DNA of 64,000 nt from VRUE01 sp963753585 (GTDB taxonomy: Bacteria; Actinomycetota; Thermoleophilia; Solirubrobacterales; 70-9). Positions within the stretch are counted from its first letter, which is position 1; every line of letters begins with the position of its first letter. The DNA lies in contig CAVWCU010000001.1 of assembly GCA_963753585.1 (NCBI GenBank), positions 744,001 to 808,000 of the forward strand, given 5' to 3'. A program made the position numbers and the translations under genes. This document shows, piece by piece, positions 54,641-63,770 of the stretch. The notes under the pieces are model-generated. The model saw only the letters and a program-made list of their open reading frames with translations, made no database searches and was not told the origin of the DNA.

Positions 54641-55776
54641 TTCCGAGTCTCCCCCACGTTCTCGACGACCCACTCGATGCAGGCGGCAAGCGCTTCGACG
54701 TCAGCCGGCTCGACCGCCGGGAACATGCCGATCCGCAGCTGGTTGCGGCCGAGCTTGCGGTAGGGCTCGACGTCGACGATGCCGTTGGCACGCAGGGTCG
54801 TGGCGACCGCGGCGGCGTCGACCGAGTCGTCGAAGTCGATCGTGCCGACGACCAGCGAGCGCTTGGCCGGGTCGGCGACGAAAGGGGAGGCGAAATCGGC
54901 CCGTTCGGCCCAGCCGTAGAGGTGACCCGAGGAGGCCGAGGTGCGCTGCACGCACCAGTCCAGGCCGCCGCCCTCCAGCATCCAATCGACCTGGTCGGCG
55001 AGCAGCAGCAGCGTGGCCAGGGCGGGCGTGTTGTAGGTCTGCTCCTTGCGCGAGTTCTCCAGTGCGGTCTGCAGCGAGAGAAAGGCCGGCTGCCAGCGTC
55101 CCTCGGCACCGTCGAGCTGCCCGATCCGCTCGACCGCCGCGGGGCTGAGCAGCGCCAGCCAGAGGCCGCCATCGGCGCCGAAGGCCTTCTGCGGCGCGAA
55201 GTAGTAGGCGTCGGCATGGCTCACGTCGACCGGCAGGCCGCCGGCCCCCGAGGTGGCGTCGACCAGGACGAGCGCGTCGCCGGCGTCGGCGGGGCGCTCG
55301 ACCGGGACCATGACGCCGGTCGAGGTCTCGTTGTGCGCCCAGGCGATCGCGTCGGCCGCCGGGTCGGCGCTCGGCGCCGGAGCGTCGCCGGGCTCCGCCT
55401 CGACCACGACCGGGTCGGCGAGGAAGGGAGCTGCCGCCGTCACCTTGGCGAACTTCTGCGAGAACTCGCCGTAGGTGAGGTGCAGGGAGCGCTCGCGCAC
55501 GAGCCAGGCGGCCGCGGCGTCCCAGAAGGCGGTGGTGCCGCCGTTGCCGAGCGCGATCTCATAGCCATCGGGCAGGCCGAAAAGGTCGGCGAGGCCGCTT
55601 CGAATGCGTCCGACCAGGTCGCGGACGGGCTTCTGACGGTGCGAGGTCCCCATCAGCACCGACCGCTCGGCCAGGCGCGCGAGAGCCTCCGGCCGCACCT
55701 TCGACGGACCGCAGCCGAACCGGCCGTCGGCGGGCTTGAGCTCGGCGGGAATCTGGGTGGCGGTAGACGGCGTCAC
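54637..55776 (-). CDS. serC: Phosphoserine aminotransferase
   Basis: About 379 residues; class V PLP aminotransferase for the second step of serine synthesis. The N-terminus IPAELKPADGRFGCGPSKVR is typical of the actinobacterial type. PLP Lys is in YYFAPQKAFGADGGLW, and HNETSTGVMVP is conserved. A GTG at 55776 gives the usual N-terminus; an alternative ATG 16 codons earlier (55824) is open. serA follows with a 4-nt overlap, so the two are co-expressed. Confidence 0.93.
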   Translation of the reverse strand: MTPSTATQIPAELKPADGRFGCGPSKVRPEALARLAERSVLMGTSHRQKPVRDLVGRIRSGLADLFGLPDGYEIALGNGGTTAFWDAAAAWLVRERSLHLTYGEFSQKFAKVTAAAPFLADPVVVEAEPGDAPAPSADPAADAIAWAHNETSTGVMVPVERPADAGDALVLVDATSGAGGLPVDVSHADAYYFAPQKAFGADGGLWLALLSPAAVERIGQLDGAEGRWQPAFLSLQTALENSRKEQTYNTPALATLLLLADQVDWMLEGGGLDWCVQRTSASSGHLYGWAERADFASPFVADPAKRSLVVGTIDFDDSVDAAAVATTLRANGIVDVEPYRKLGRNQLRIGMFPAVEPADVEALAACIEWVVENVGETRK

Positions 55777-55898
55777 GGGAGGCGACAGGTTATTGACCGC
55801 CGCGGGTGGACCAAGGGCTGCCAATCCAACACTGGTCAGGTCTCTTTGCGACGGTTAGGGTGGCGCATCGAATCAACCCACCAATAGCGGAGGATCAA

Positions 55899-56237
55899 AT
55901 GGAGGCATCTACGCAGGCGAGCCCGGGATACGAGTCGCGACAAGGCTTCTTCGCGTCGCTGATGGACACGCGGTTCAACAGCCTGATCACACCGAAGCTG
56001 ATCCGGTTCCTCTACGTCGTCAGCATGATCGTCCTCGCGATCGGCACGGTCATCTTCGTGATCGCCGCCTTCGCCGACAGGGCGAGCAGCGGGATCCTGA
56101 TGCTCATACTGGCACCGCTGGTCGCACTGATCTACCTGATCGTGGTCAGGCTCTGGCTCGAGCTGATTGTGGTCACCTTCAAGATCCGCGACGCAGCAGA
56201 GCAGATCGCCGGCAATACCCAGCGGCCAACCGCATAG
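55899..56237 (+). CDS. DUF4282 family small membrane protein
   Basis: A 112-residue protein. A soluble N-terminus (about 35 residues) precedes FFASLMDTRFNSLITPKLIR, typical of DUF4282. Two membrane helices follow (about 43-63 and 72-92), then a conserved-looking segment ELIVVTFKIRDAAEQIAGNT. The function of the family is unknown. The ATG at 55899 has a good GGAGG site; earlier in-frame Met codons lack one. A cupin gene follows 10 nt later. Confidence 0.82.
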   Translation: MEASTQASPGYESRQGFFASLMDTRFNSLITPKLIRFLYVVSMIVLAIGTVIFVIAAFADRASSGILMLILAPLVALIYLIVVRLWLELIVVTFKIRDAAEQIAGNTQRPTA

Positions 56238-56247
56238 GCTGACGACC

Positions 56248-56679
56248 ATGACAGAGACCTCAGGGCAAGCGGTCACGAAGGGCGACGGCTACGCCGTCGC
56301 GAACCTCAGTGACCTCGGCGAGGGACCGGGCTTTCGCAAGATCCGCAAGGAGCTGGGGGTCACGGCCTTCGGCGTCAACGCGATCGTGCTGCCGCCCTCC
56401 TACGCCACCGGGAGCCACTACCACGACGAGCAGGAGGAGCTGTACTTCCTGCACAGCGGCCGGGTGGCGATCGAGTTCGGCGACGGGACCAGCCACGAGC
56501 TGGAGCCGGGCGGCCTGGCCTGGGTCGACGCCTCGACCGTGCGCGGGCTGCGCAACCTCAGCGACTCCGAGGACGCCGTCTACGTGATCGTCGGCGGCAA
56601 AGACGGCTACGTCGGCCGCGACGGCAAACTGCCCGAGGGCGAGACTCGCTTCGGCGCCGAAGGCCCTCCTGGGGCATAG
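56248..56679 (+). CDS. Cupin-domain protein
   Basis: A 143-residue single-cupin protein. Motif 1 is GSHYHDEQEELYFLHSGRVA, with the metal-binding His pair and Glu; motif 2 is LEPGGLAWVDASTVRGLRN, where the usual His is replaced by Arg. It may bind a metal and a small ligand, but enzymatic activity cannot be predicted. It shares direction with the DUF4282 gene and ends at an AGCCCT-TTC-AGGGCT hairpin. Confidence 0.82.
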   Translation: MTETSGQAVTKGDGYAVANLSDLGEGPGFRKIRKELGVTAFGVNAIVLPPSYATGSHYHDEQEELYFLHSGRVAIEFGDGTSHELEPGGLAWVDASTVRGLRNLSDSEDAVYVIVGGKDGYVGRDGKLPEGETRFGAEGPPGA

Positions 56680-56804
56680 AGCCCTTTCAGGGCTTCTGAG
56701 GGCAAGCAGGTCGGGGGACGCAGGGAGGGCGACGAGGGGAGCGCACTCCGGTGCGTGACCCGAGGAGCCCGACCGAGGACCCCGAGATGCGCCGCGCTCA
56801 GAAG
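56680..56804. terminator. Hairpins at the convergent cupin / ilvC junction
   Basis: AGCCCT-TTC-AGGGCT (56680-56694) directly follows the cupin stop. A wider imperfect palindrome spans 56693-56804: CTTCTGAG with CTCAGAAG as outer arms, and CGCAC-TCCG-GTGCG (56742-56755) at the same centre. GGTCGGG (56709-56715) and CCCGACC (56768-56774) can pair off-centre. It could stop transcription from both sides; no U-tract. Confidence 0.6.
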
Positions 56805-57799
56805 TCCTGATCGACCCAGGGCATCATGTCGCGGAGGTCCTTGCCGACCTTCTCGACCTGGTGGCCCTTGCCCTCCTCGCGCATGCGGGAGAGGTTCTCG
56901 CCGCCGGCGCGGTTCTCGGCGATCCACTCGCGGGCGAACTCGCCCGACTGGATCTCGCCGAGGATCTCCTTCATCGCGGCGCGGGACTCCTCGCCGATGA
57001 CCCGCTTGCCGCGGGTCATGTCGCCGTACTCGGCCGTGTTCGAGATCGAGTAGCGCATCCCCTGGATGCCCTTCTCGTACATCAGGTCGGCGATCAGCTT
57101 CAGCTCGTGCAGGCACTCGAAGTAGGCCAGGCGCGGGTCATAGCCAGCCTCGACCAGGGTCTCGAAACCTGCCCGGACCAGCTCGCTGGCGCCTCCGCAG
57201 AGGACGGCCTGCTCGCCGAAGAGGTCGGTCTCGCACTCGTCCTTGAAGGACGTCTCGATCACCGCGGCGCGGCCGCCGCCGATGCCGGAGGAGTAGGCGA
57301 GGACGAGGCCATGCGCGTTGCCGGTGGCGTCCTGGTGGACCGCCATCAGGCAAGGGACGCCATTGCCTTCCTCGTACTGGCGACGGACGAGGTGACCGGG
57401 CCCCTTGGGCGCGACCATGCCGACGTCGACGCCGGGCGGGGGGACGATCTGCTCGAAGTGGATCGCGAAGCCGTGGGCGAAGAGGAGCAGGTTGCCGGGA
57501 GCGATGCCGTCGGCGATGTCGGTCTCCCAGACCTCCGCCTGCTTCTCGTCGGGCAGCAGGATCATCACCGCGTCGCCGCGGCTGGCGGCGTCGGCGATGT
57601 CGAGGACCTCGAGGCCCGCCGCTTCCGCTTTGGCGCGGCTGGAGGAGTCGGAACGCAGGCCGACGACGACATCGACGCCGGAGTCCTTCAGGTTGAGAGC
57701 GTGGGCGTGGCCTTGGGAGCCGTAGCCGAGGATGGCCACGGTCTTCCCGTTGAGCAGCGAGAGGTCGGCGTCTGAGTCGTAAAAGATGTCCTTGGGCAT
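56798..57799 (-). CDS. ilvC: Ketol-acid reductoisomerase, class I
   Basis: A 333-residue Mg/NADPH enzyme of valine, isoleucine and leucine synthesis. NADPH site: VAILGYGSQGHAHALNLKDS, then GLRSDSSSRAK. The C-terminal knotted domain holds the metal site DLFGEQAVLCGGASELV and ECLHELKLIADLMYEKG. It stands apart from the leu/ilv cluster, and ilvBN are not in the window. menE lies 10 nt upstream on the same strand. Confidence 0.96.
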   Translation of the reverse strand: MPKDIFYDSDADLSLLNGKTVAILGYGSQGHAHALNLKDSGVDVVVGLRSDSSSRAKAEAAGLEVLDIADAASRGDAVMILLPDEKQAEVWETDIADGIAPGNLLLFAHGFAIHFEQIVPPPGVDVGMVAPKGPGHLVRRQYEEGNGVPCLMAVHQDATGNAHGLVLAYSSGIGGGRAAVIETSFKDECETDLFGEQAVLCGGASELVRAGFETLVEAGYDPRLAYFECLHELKLIADLMYEKGIQGMRYSISNTAEYGDMTRGKRVIGEESRAAMKEILGEIQSGEFAREWIAENRAGGENLSRMREEGKGHQVEKVGKDLRDMMPWVDQDF

Positions 57800-57809
57800 G
57801 GGCGGCAGG

Positions 57810-59135
57810 CTAGCGGAGGGCGCGCCTCATCAGCTTGCCGGAGGGAGTGCGGGGCAGCGCCGCGGCGAGCTCGACCCGCTTCGGCACCTTGAAGCCGGCC
57901 AGGGACTCGGCGCAGTGGCGGCGCAGCTCGTCCGGCGTCACCTCGGAGCCGTCTTCGAGCACGACGATCGCCGTCACCGCCTGCTGCCACTCCGGGTCCT
58001 CGCGCCCGACCACCGCGGCGTCGACGACCTCGGGGTGTCGCAGCAGCACCTTCTCGACCTCGACCGGCATCACGTTCTCGCCGCCGCTGACGATCAGGTC
58101 GTCCATCCTGTCTTCGACGTAGAGGAAGCCTTCCTGGTCGATACGACCGAGATCGCCGGTGTGAAGCCAGCCGTCGGCATCGGCGCGCCCCGGCGCGACC
58201 GTGGGTCCCTGGACCAGGATCTCGCCTTCCTGGATGCGCAGGTGGGTTGTCAGCAGGGGTCGCCCGGCGGAGCCGAGCTTTCGCTGGGCGTCGGCGGGCG
58301 CAAGCGTCGTCACCTGCGAGCAGGCCTCGGTGAGGCCATATGTCTGCACGACCGTCGCGCCACGCCCGATTGCCTCCTCGAGCGCATCCTCCGGCACAGG
58401 ACCGCCGCCGACCAGGATCGCGCGCGGACCGGAGAGGTCGGCGCCGGCATCGAGCAGCCGCGTCAGCATCGTCGTCACCAGGGAGACGACGGAGATCCGC
58501 TCGCGCGCCAGGGCCCCGGCCACACGATCGACCTCGAAGCCGTCGTGAACCACGGCCGTCGTGCCATAGATGACGGAGCGCATCACGATTCCCAGCCCCG
58601 AGATGTGGCTGAGCGGCAGGCAGCAGAGCCAGCGGTCCTCGGGCTCGACCCCGATGTTGAAGGCCGAGGCGACGCCGCTCCAGAGGAAGTTGCCGTAGGT
58701 GAGCCCGACCGGGTCGGGGGCGCCGGTACTGCCGCTCGTCATCACCTTGCAGGCGAGGTCGTCCATGTCGTGCTCGCCGAGAAGCGGCATGTCGGCCTCG
58801 GTCTGGGTCAGCTCGCCGGCGTCGTCGAGGTCGATGGCCGGTTCCTCGACCACGATCACGGCCGCGTGCTCCTCGGCGGAAAGCCTGGGGCTGAGTGGCA
58901 GCAGCACCGCCCCGAGCTTCATCAGCGCGTGGATGAGGACGACCTGCTCCCGGCGAGGGTGCATCGTCAAGGCGGCAACCGATCCGCGCCGGACGCCCTG
59001 GGCCGCGAGTCGCCGGGCAACCCAGGTCGCCTCGGCCTCCAGCTCCGCGTAGGTGACTTCCGACCCGTCCGCGACCAGCGCGGTTCGGTCGGGACAGCTC
59101 TGCGATCTCTGGGCGAGCCAGTTGTCGAGTTTCAT
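57810..59135 (-). CDS. menE: o-Succinylbenzoate--CoA ligase
   Basis: A 441-residue ANL-family ligase of menaquinone synthesis. AMP-binding P-loop: KVMTSGSTGAPDPVGLT (the last Lys of the usual TGxPK is replaced). Further motifs are TYGLTEACSQVTTL, DGWLHTGDLGRIDQEGFLYV and the C-terminal catalytic PRTPSGKLMRRAL. The start ATG at 59135 is divergent from menB with a 21-nt gap. Identification rests on length and men-gene context. Confidence 0.9.
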   Translation of the reverse strand: MKLDNWLAQRSQSCPDRTALVADGSEVTYAELEAEATWVARRLAAQGVRRGSVAALTMHPRREQVVLIHALMKLGAVLLPLSPRLSAEEHAAVIVVEEPAIDLDDAGELTQTEADMPLLGEHDMDDLACKVMTSGSTGAPDPVGLTYGNFLWSGVASAFNIGVEPEDRWLCCLPLSHISGLGIVMRSVIYGTTAVVHDGFEVDRVAGALARERISVVSLVTTMLTRLLDAGADLSGPRAILVGGGPVPEDALEEAIGRGATVVQTYGLTEACSQVTTLAPADAQRKLGSAGRPLLTTHLRIQEGEILVQGPTVAPGRADADGWLHTGDLGRIDQEGFLYVEDRMDDLIVSGGENVMPVEVEKVLLRHPEVVDAAVVGREDPEWQQAVTAIVVLEDGSEVTPDELRRHCAESLAGFKVPKRVELAAALPRTPSGKLMRRALR

Positions 59136-59143
59136 CGGCGGGA

Positions 59144-59149
59144 TATCGT
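59144..59149 (+). promoter_or_regulatory. Candidate leaderless -10 element of the menBACD operon
   Basis: TATCGT ends 7 nt before the menB ATG at 59157, the spacing expected for a leaderless transcript, in the only 21 nt between divergent menE and menB. An in-frame GTG three codons earlier is the alternative start. Confidence 0.35.
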
Positions 59150-59156
59150 GCCCATC

Positions 59157-60023
59157 ATGCCCAAACGCCACAAGGAAGCCCCGCCCCAAGATGACCTCTA
59201 CGCGCCGATCGAGTGGGAGAGTGCCGGCGAGTACGGCGACATCCGCTACGAGAAGGCCGACGGGATCGCGAAGATCACGATCGACCGGCCGGAGGTGCTC
59301 AATGCCTTCCGGCCACAGACGCTGGTCGAGATCTCGGCCGCGTTTGAGCTTGCTCGCGAGGACACCGAGGTCGGAGCCGTGATCCTCACCGGCGAGGGGC
59401 CGCGGGCGTTCTGCTCGGGCGGGGACCAGCAGGTCCGCGGCGACACCGGCTACGTCGCCGAGGGCGCCTCCCTGGGCCGCTTCCACGTCACCGACCTCCA
59501 GGTGCAGATGCGGCGGCTGCCGAAGCCGGTGGTCGCGATGGTGGCGGGATACGCGATCGGCGGCGGCCACGTCCTCCACCTCTGCTGCGACCTGACGATC
59601 GCCGCCGACAACGCCTGGTTCGGGCAGACCGGCCCGAGGGTCGGGTCCTGGGACGGGGGCTTCGGCGCTTCCCTCCTGCGCGACCTCGTCGGCACCAAGA
59701 GGGCGAAGGAGCTCTGGCTCCTATGTCGCCAGTACGACGCCGAGGAGGCCGAGCGCATGGGCCTGGTCAACACGGTCGTCCCTCTCGACCGCCTCGAGGA
59801 AGAGACCGTCGCCTGGTGCCGGGAGATGCTCGCCCTCTCCCCCTTCGCCCTGCGCCTGGTCAAGGCCAGCTTCAACGCCCACGAGGACGGCTACACCGGG
59901 ATCCAACAGCTGGCCCACGACACCAACCTCCTCTTCTACGGCAGCGAGGAGGCTCGCGAGGGCCGCGAGGCGTTCAAGCAGAAGCGGCAGCCCGATTTCG
60001 GGCAGTTCCCGAGGCGGCCATGA
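59157..60023 (+). CDS. menB: 1,4-dihydroxy-2-naphthoyl-CoA synthase
   Basis: A 288-residue crotonase-fold enzyme that closes the naphthoquinone ring. MenB-specific features: FCSGGDQQVRGDTGYV, then GGGHVLHLCCDLTIAADNAW, then FGQTGPRVGSWDGGFGA, and the C-terminal tail KQKRQPDFGQFPR. It starts the rightward operon menB-A-C-D; the stop overlaps the menA start (ATGA). Confidence 0.95.
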   Translation: MPKRHKEAPPQDDLYAPIEWESAGEYGDIRYEKADGIAKITIDRPEVLNAFRPQTLVEISAAFELAREDTEVGAVILTGEGPRAFCSGGDQQVRGDTGYVAEGASLGRFHVTDLQVQMRRLPKPVVAMVAGYAIGGGHVLHLCCDLTIAADNAWFGQTGPRVGSWDGGFGASLLRDLVGTKRAKELWLLCRQYDAEEAERMGLVNTVVPLDRLEEETVAWCREMLALSPFALRLVKASFNAHEDGYTGIQQLAHDTNLLFYGSEEAREGREAFKQKRQPDFGQFPRRP

Positions 60024-60901
60024 GGATTTGGCTGATGGCGGCCAGACCGCGAACGCTGCCGGCGGCGATCGCTCCTGTGTTCGTAGGGACGGCGGCGGCG
60101 GTCGAATGGGTTGGGGAGCTCCCGAGGGTCGGGGCGTTCATCGCCGCCTTGATCGGCTCGATCTTCATCCAGGTCGGGACGAACCTCGCCAACGACTATT
60201 CGGACGCGCGGCGGGGAGCCGACACGGCTGACCGGCTAGGGCCCGTGCGGGTTACCTCGGCGGGCCTGGTCACGCCGCGGCGCGTGCTCAACGCGACCTG
60301 GATCGCATTCGCCATAGCCGTTGCCTGCGGGATCTACCTCGCGACGGTTGCGGGGATCGTGATCCTGCTGATCGGGGCGGTCTCGATCGCAGCCGGCGTG
60401 CTCTACACGGGCGGGCCGCGGCCCTACGGCTACGAGGGTTTGGGCGAGGTCTTCGTCTTCCTCTTCTTCGGCCTGGTCGCCGTCAACGGCTCCTTCTACG
60501 TGCAGGTGGAGGAACTGGCGGCGCTGCCGCTCGGGCTGTCGATCGCGATCGGCTTCCTCTCGACGGCGATCCTCGTCGTCAACAACGTGCGCGACCTGGA
60601 AACCGATCGGAGGGCGGGAAAGATGACCCTGGCGGTGCGCACCGGCCGCCACAACGCCGTCGTCCTCTACCGGATGCTCGTCCTGGGCGCCTTCGTCGTG
60701 TTGCCGATCACCCTGGTCGGCGCCGGGAGCAGCCTGCTGCCGCTGATCGGCCTGCTCGCCCTGCCGATGGCGATCGGCCCGATGCGGGCGATGACCAACC
60801 GCACCGACGGCCCCTCCCTTAACGGTGCCCTCGCCGGCACGGGCGCCCTGCTGGCCGTCTTCAGCCTGCTCGTCTCCGCGGGTCTACTGTTGGCTGCATG
60901 A
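60020..60901 (+). CDS. menA: 1,4-dihydroxy-2-naphthoate prenyltransferase
   Basis: A 293-residue membrane UbiA-family enzyme with about eight or nine helices that attaches the polyprenyl chain in menaquinone synthesis. The Asp-rich motif 1 is NLANDYSDARRGADTADRLG and motif 2 is NNVRDLETDRRAGKMTLAVR. The start ATG (60020) overlaps menB; the stop overlaps menC. Confidence 0.94.
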   Translation: MRIWLMAARPRTLPAAIAPVFVGTAAAVEWVGELPRVGAFIAALIGSIFIQVGTNLANDYSDARRGADTADRLGPVRVTSAGLVTPRRVLNATWIAFAIAVACGIYLATVAGIVILLIGAVSIAAGVLYTGGPRPYGYEGLGEVFVFLFFGLVAVNGSFYVQVEELAALPLGLSIAIGFLSTAILVVNNVRDLETDRRAGKMTLAVRTGRHNAVVLYRMLVLGAFVVLPITLVGAGSSLLPLIGLLALPMAIGPMRAMTNRTDGPSLNGALAGTGALLAVFSLLVSAGLLLAA

Positions 60902-61956
60902 AGATCGCCTCGGTCGAGGTCATTCCCTACGCGCTGCCGTTCCGCAAGCCTTACGTCACCGCGCGCGGTGCGCTCGACCGACGCGAGATGGTGCTGCTGC
61001 GGTTGCGCTCCGACGATGGCCTGGTTGGGCTGGGCGAAGCGGTACCGCTCTCACTGCGGGGCGGGGCGGCGCTGGCGCAGGTGGTCGGGGAGCTCGAGGC
61101 ACTTGGCCAGCGCAATGCATTGGACGAGGCGACGCTGCGCAGCGACGCCATCGCGCTCTCCCCTCCCGCGCGCTGCGCGGCACTGACGGCCCTTCTCGAC
61201 CTTCGCGGACGCATGGCGTCGAGTGAGATTGCGGCGGCGGCGACGCAGCCGGTCGAGTGCAACGCGACCCTCGTCGCGGGCGAGCCGGCAGCAGTCGCAG
61301 ACGACGCGCTGGCCTGGGCAGAAGAGGGGTTCACCAGCTTCAAGCTGAAGCTCGGGGTCGGCGCCGACGTCGGTCAGGTGCGCGCCGTGCGCGAGGCGGT
61401 GGGGCCGCAGGCGCGGATACGGGTGGACGCCAACGCGGCCTGGGACGTCGACGCCGCCGTTCGCATACTCGGCGAGCTGGAGCCGTTCGACGTCGAGCTT
61501 GCCGAGCAGCCCGTCGCCAGCCTCGAGGAGGCGGCCGAGATCGCGGGTGCCACCTCGATCCCGATCGCCGGCGACGAGAGCGTCGAAACCCAAGCCGACG
61601 CCGAACGGGCCAGAGATCTGAACGCCTGCGCGCTCGCCGGAATCAAGCTCTCGAAGGTCGGCGGGCCGGAGGCGGCGATCGAGATCGCCGAGGTGCTGCC
61701 GTCCTATGTCTCCAGCGCGCTCGACGGGCCAGTGGGGATCGCGGCGGGCGCGCAGGTCGCCCAGACCCTGGATGCCGGGAGAGTCGGAGCAGGCGGATTC
61801 GCCCACGGCCTCGCCACGCAGCGGCTCTTCTCCTCGACGATCGCCTCGGTCGAGTGCGAGCTGCGCAATGGGAAGCTCCACGTACCAGCGGGGCCCGGCC
61901 TCGGCGTCGAGATTGACGAGGCCGCACTCGCAGCGCACCGCCTCGACGCTCGTTGA
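60898..61956 (+). CDS. menC: o-Succinylbenzoate synthase
   Basis: A 352-residue enolase-superfamily enzyme that dehydrates SHCHC. Catalytic Lys in FTSFKLKLGVGADV, metal ligands in RVDANAAWDVDAAV, ELAEQPV and IAGDESVETQAD, and the second Lys in AGIKLSKVGGPE. Members of this family sometimes also act as N-succinylamino acid racemases, but the men context decides. Its stop codon begins palindromic element C2. Confidence 0.93.
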   Translation: MKIASVEVIPYALPFRKPYVTARGALDRREMVLLRLRSDDGLVGLGEAVPLSLRGGAALAQVVGELEALGQRNALDEATLRSDAIALSPPARCAALTALLDLRGRMASSEIAAAATQPVECNATLVAGEPAAVADDALAWAEEGFTSFKLKLGVGADVGQVRAVREAVGPQARIRVDANAAWDVDAAVRILGELEPFDVELAEQPVASLEEAAEIAGATSIPIAGDESVETQADAERARDLNACALAGIKLSKVGGPEAAIEIAEVLPSYVSSALDGPVGIAAGAQVAQTLDAGRVGAGGFAHGLATQRLFSSTIASVECELRNGKLHVPAGPGLGVEIDEAALAAHRLDAR

Positions 61957-61992
61957 AGCTTTTTCCGGGCTGTAGCACCGGAAAGGCTTCAA
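61953..61992. repeat. Family C palindromic element, copy 2
   Basis: A 40-nt palindrome from TTGAAGC to GCTTCAA with inner CCGG stem, containing the menC stop codon (61954-61956). It lies in the 71-nt gap before menD and matches the copy at 37452-37491 at about 32 of 40 positions. Confidence 0.85.
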
Positions 61993-62027
61993 GGACCCGC
62001 GAGTCGGTGGTCGTTTAGGTTCCTGGC

Positions 62028-63770
62028 GTGGACCAGACGAACGCCAATACCGCGCTCGCTTCCGCTTTCGTCGAGGAGCTGGCACGGGGCGGTCTGCGAC
62101 ACGCCGTGATCTCACCGGGGTCGCGATCGACCCCACTCGCCGTTGCGCTCTGGCGCCAACCCGAGATCGAGGTGAGCGTGATCGTCGACGAGCGCTCGGC
62201 GGCCTTCTTCGCCCTCGGCGCCGCCCAGGCAACAGGCATGCCGGTGGCGATGCTCTGCACCTCCGGCACCGCTGCCGCCAACTATCACCCTGCCGTCTGC
62301 GAGGCCGACGAGTCGGCGGTGCCCCTGATCGCGCTCAGCGCGGATCGCCCGCCAGAGCTGCGCGGCATCGGCGCCGGGCAGACGATCGACCAGGTGAAGC
62401 TCTTCGGCTCCTCGGTTCGCTGGTTCTGCGAAGTCGGGACCCACGATGCCGGCGACGACGGCCTGCTCCACTACCGCTCGGTCGCCTGCCGGGCGCTGGC
62501 GGCGGCCCGCGGCGAGCCCCGGCCGGGCCCCGTCCACCTCAACCTGCCCTGGCGCGAGCCACTCGCGCCGATTCCAGTCGAGGGCTCGGTGACGGCGACC
62601 GATCCGCTGGCCCTCGAGGGGCGCGGCGCTCGGCCGTTGACGGCGGTGACCCCGATCGACATGGAGCCCTCTCAGTTCCTCCTCGACGAGGTCGCCGGCC
62701 ATATCCGTGACTCCGATTTCGGCGTGATCATCGCCGGCCGTCAGCTCGACCCCGAGCTGCGCGAGCCGCTCGCCGACCTCGCCCGCACGGCCGGCTTCCC
62801 GATTCTCGCCGAGCCCACCTCGCAGCTTCGCTGCGGTCCCCACGACCGTTCCCACGTCGTCAGCGCCTACGACCACCTGCTGCGCGACGAGGGCTTTCGC
62901 GACACGATGACGCCTGATCTCATCCTGCGCTTCGGCCAGATGCCGACCAGCAGGCCGTTGCGCACATGGGTCGCCGGCTCGGGCGCGGACGAGATCGTCA
63001 TCGACCCGAGCTGTGGCTGGAACGAGCCAGGCCGCCACGCCGCCGCGCTCCTCAGGGCCGATCCGACTGAGCTGGCTGCGGGCTGGGCGGCGCGCCTCGG
63101 CGAGGACCGGCCGGCGCCGGCCCGGTGGCTCGAGGCCGACAGAGCCGCCCGCGAGGTGCTGGAAGCAGAGCTGGCGGGCATCGCGGAGCCAACCGAGCCC
63201 GGGCTCCACCTTGCTCTCGGCCGCGCACATAGCGACAACGACCTCGTCTACACCGCATCGAGCATGCCGATCCGCGATCAGGAGGCCTTTCTCGCCCCCT
63301 CTAGCGCCGACGCTCTCTTCCTCAGCAACCGTGGCGCCAACGGCATCGACGGCCTCGTCTCCTCGGGCATCGGCGCCGCCCATGCGTCGGGCCGCCCAAC
63401 CACGATCCTCACCGGCGACCTCGGCCTCCTGCACGACGTCGGCGGCCTCGCCACGCTCCGCGACACCTCCACACCCGTGCGCATCGTCGTCATCGACAAC
63501 GACGGTGGCGCGATCTTCGGCTTCCTCCCCCAGGCGGAGGCGCTGCCGGGCGAGGAGTTCGAGGCGCTCCTCGGAACCCCCCGTGGCGTCGACGCAGCCA
63601 AGGCGGCCGACCTCTTCGATCTGCCCCACCGCCGCCTCGAGTCTCTCGCCGAACTGCCCGACGCCCTCACCGCCGGCACCGGCCTGATCGAGGTCAAGAC
63701 CGACCGGCGGAGCAACGTCAAGGCGCACCGCCGCCTAGCGGCCGCCGTCCAGGCATCGCTCAGCAGCTGA
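62028..63770 (+). CDS. menD: SEPHCHC synthase (menaquinone biosynthesis MenD)
   Basis: A 580-residue thiamine-diphosphate enzyme that joins isochorismate and 2-ketoglutarate. N-terminal pyrimidine-binding domain: HAVISPGSRSTPLAVALW, with the catalytic Glu region VIVDERSAAFFALG. The C-terminal diphosphate site is TGDLGLLHDVGGLA, with VIDNDGGAIFGFLPQAE. The start is a GTG at 62028. MenF and MenH are not in the window. The gene follows menC after a 71-nt gap holding a palindrome. Confidence 0.94.
   Translation: MDQTNANTALASAFVEELARGGLRHAVISPGSRSTPLAVALWRQPEIEVSVIVDERSAAFFALGAAQATGMPVAMLCTSGTAAANYHPAVCEADESAVPLIALSADRPPELRGIGAGQTIDQVKLFGSSVRWFCEVGTHDAGDDGLLHYRSVACRALAAARGEPRPGPVHLNLPWREPLAPIPVEGSVTATDPLALEGRGARPLTAVTPIDMEPSQFLLDEVAGHIRDSDFGVIIAGRQLDPELREPLADLARTAGFPILAEPTSQLRCGPHDRSHVVSAYDHLLRDEGFRDTMTPDLILRFGQMPTSRPLRTWVAGSGADEIVIDPSCGWNEPGRHAAALLRADPTELAAGWAARLGEDRPAPARWLEADRAAREVLEAELAGIAEPTEPGLHLALGRAHSDNDLVYTASSMPIRDQEAFLAPSSADALFLSNRGANGIDGLVSSGIGAAHASGRPTTILTGDLGLLHDVGGLATLRDTSTPVRIVVIDNDGGAIFGFLPQAEALPGEEFEALLGTPRGVDAAKAADLFDLPHRRLESLAELPDALTAGTGLIEVKTDRRSNVKAHRRLAAAVQASLSS

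Noticed and set aside
51993..55217. A 1074-codon minus-strand frame over serC, serA and the quinone reductase
   Set aside because: Only the last 344 codons are a recognisable protein; the rest is frame-shifted shadow of serA and serC rich in Arg.
57786..59156. A plus-strand extension of menB across menE
   Set aside because: Antisense to menE with no family match; the menB homology begins near 59157.
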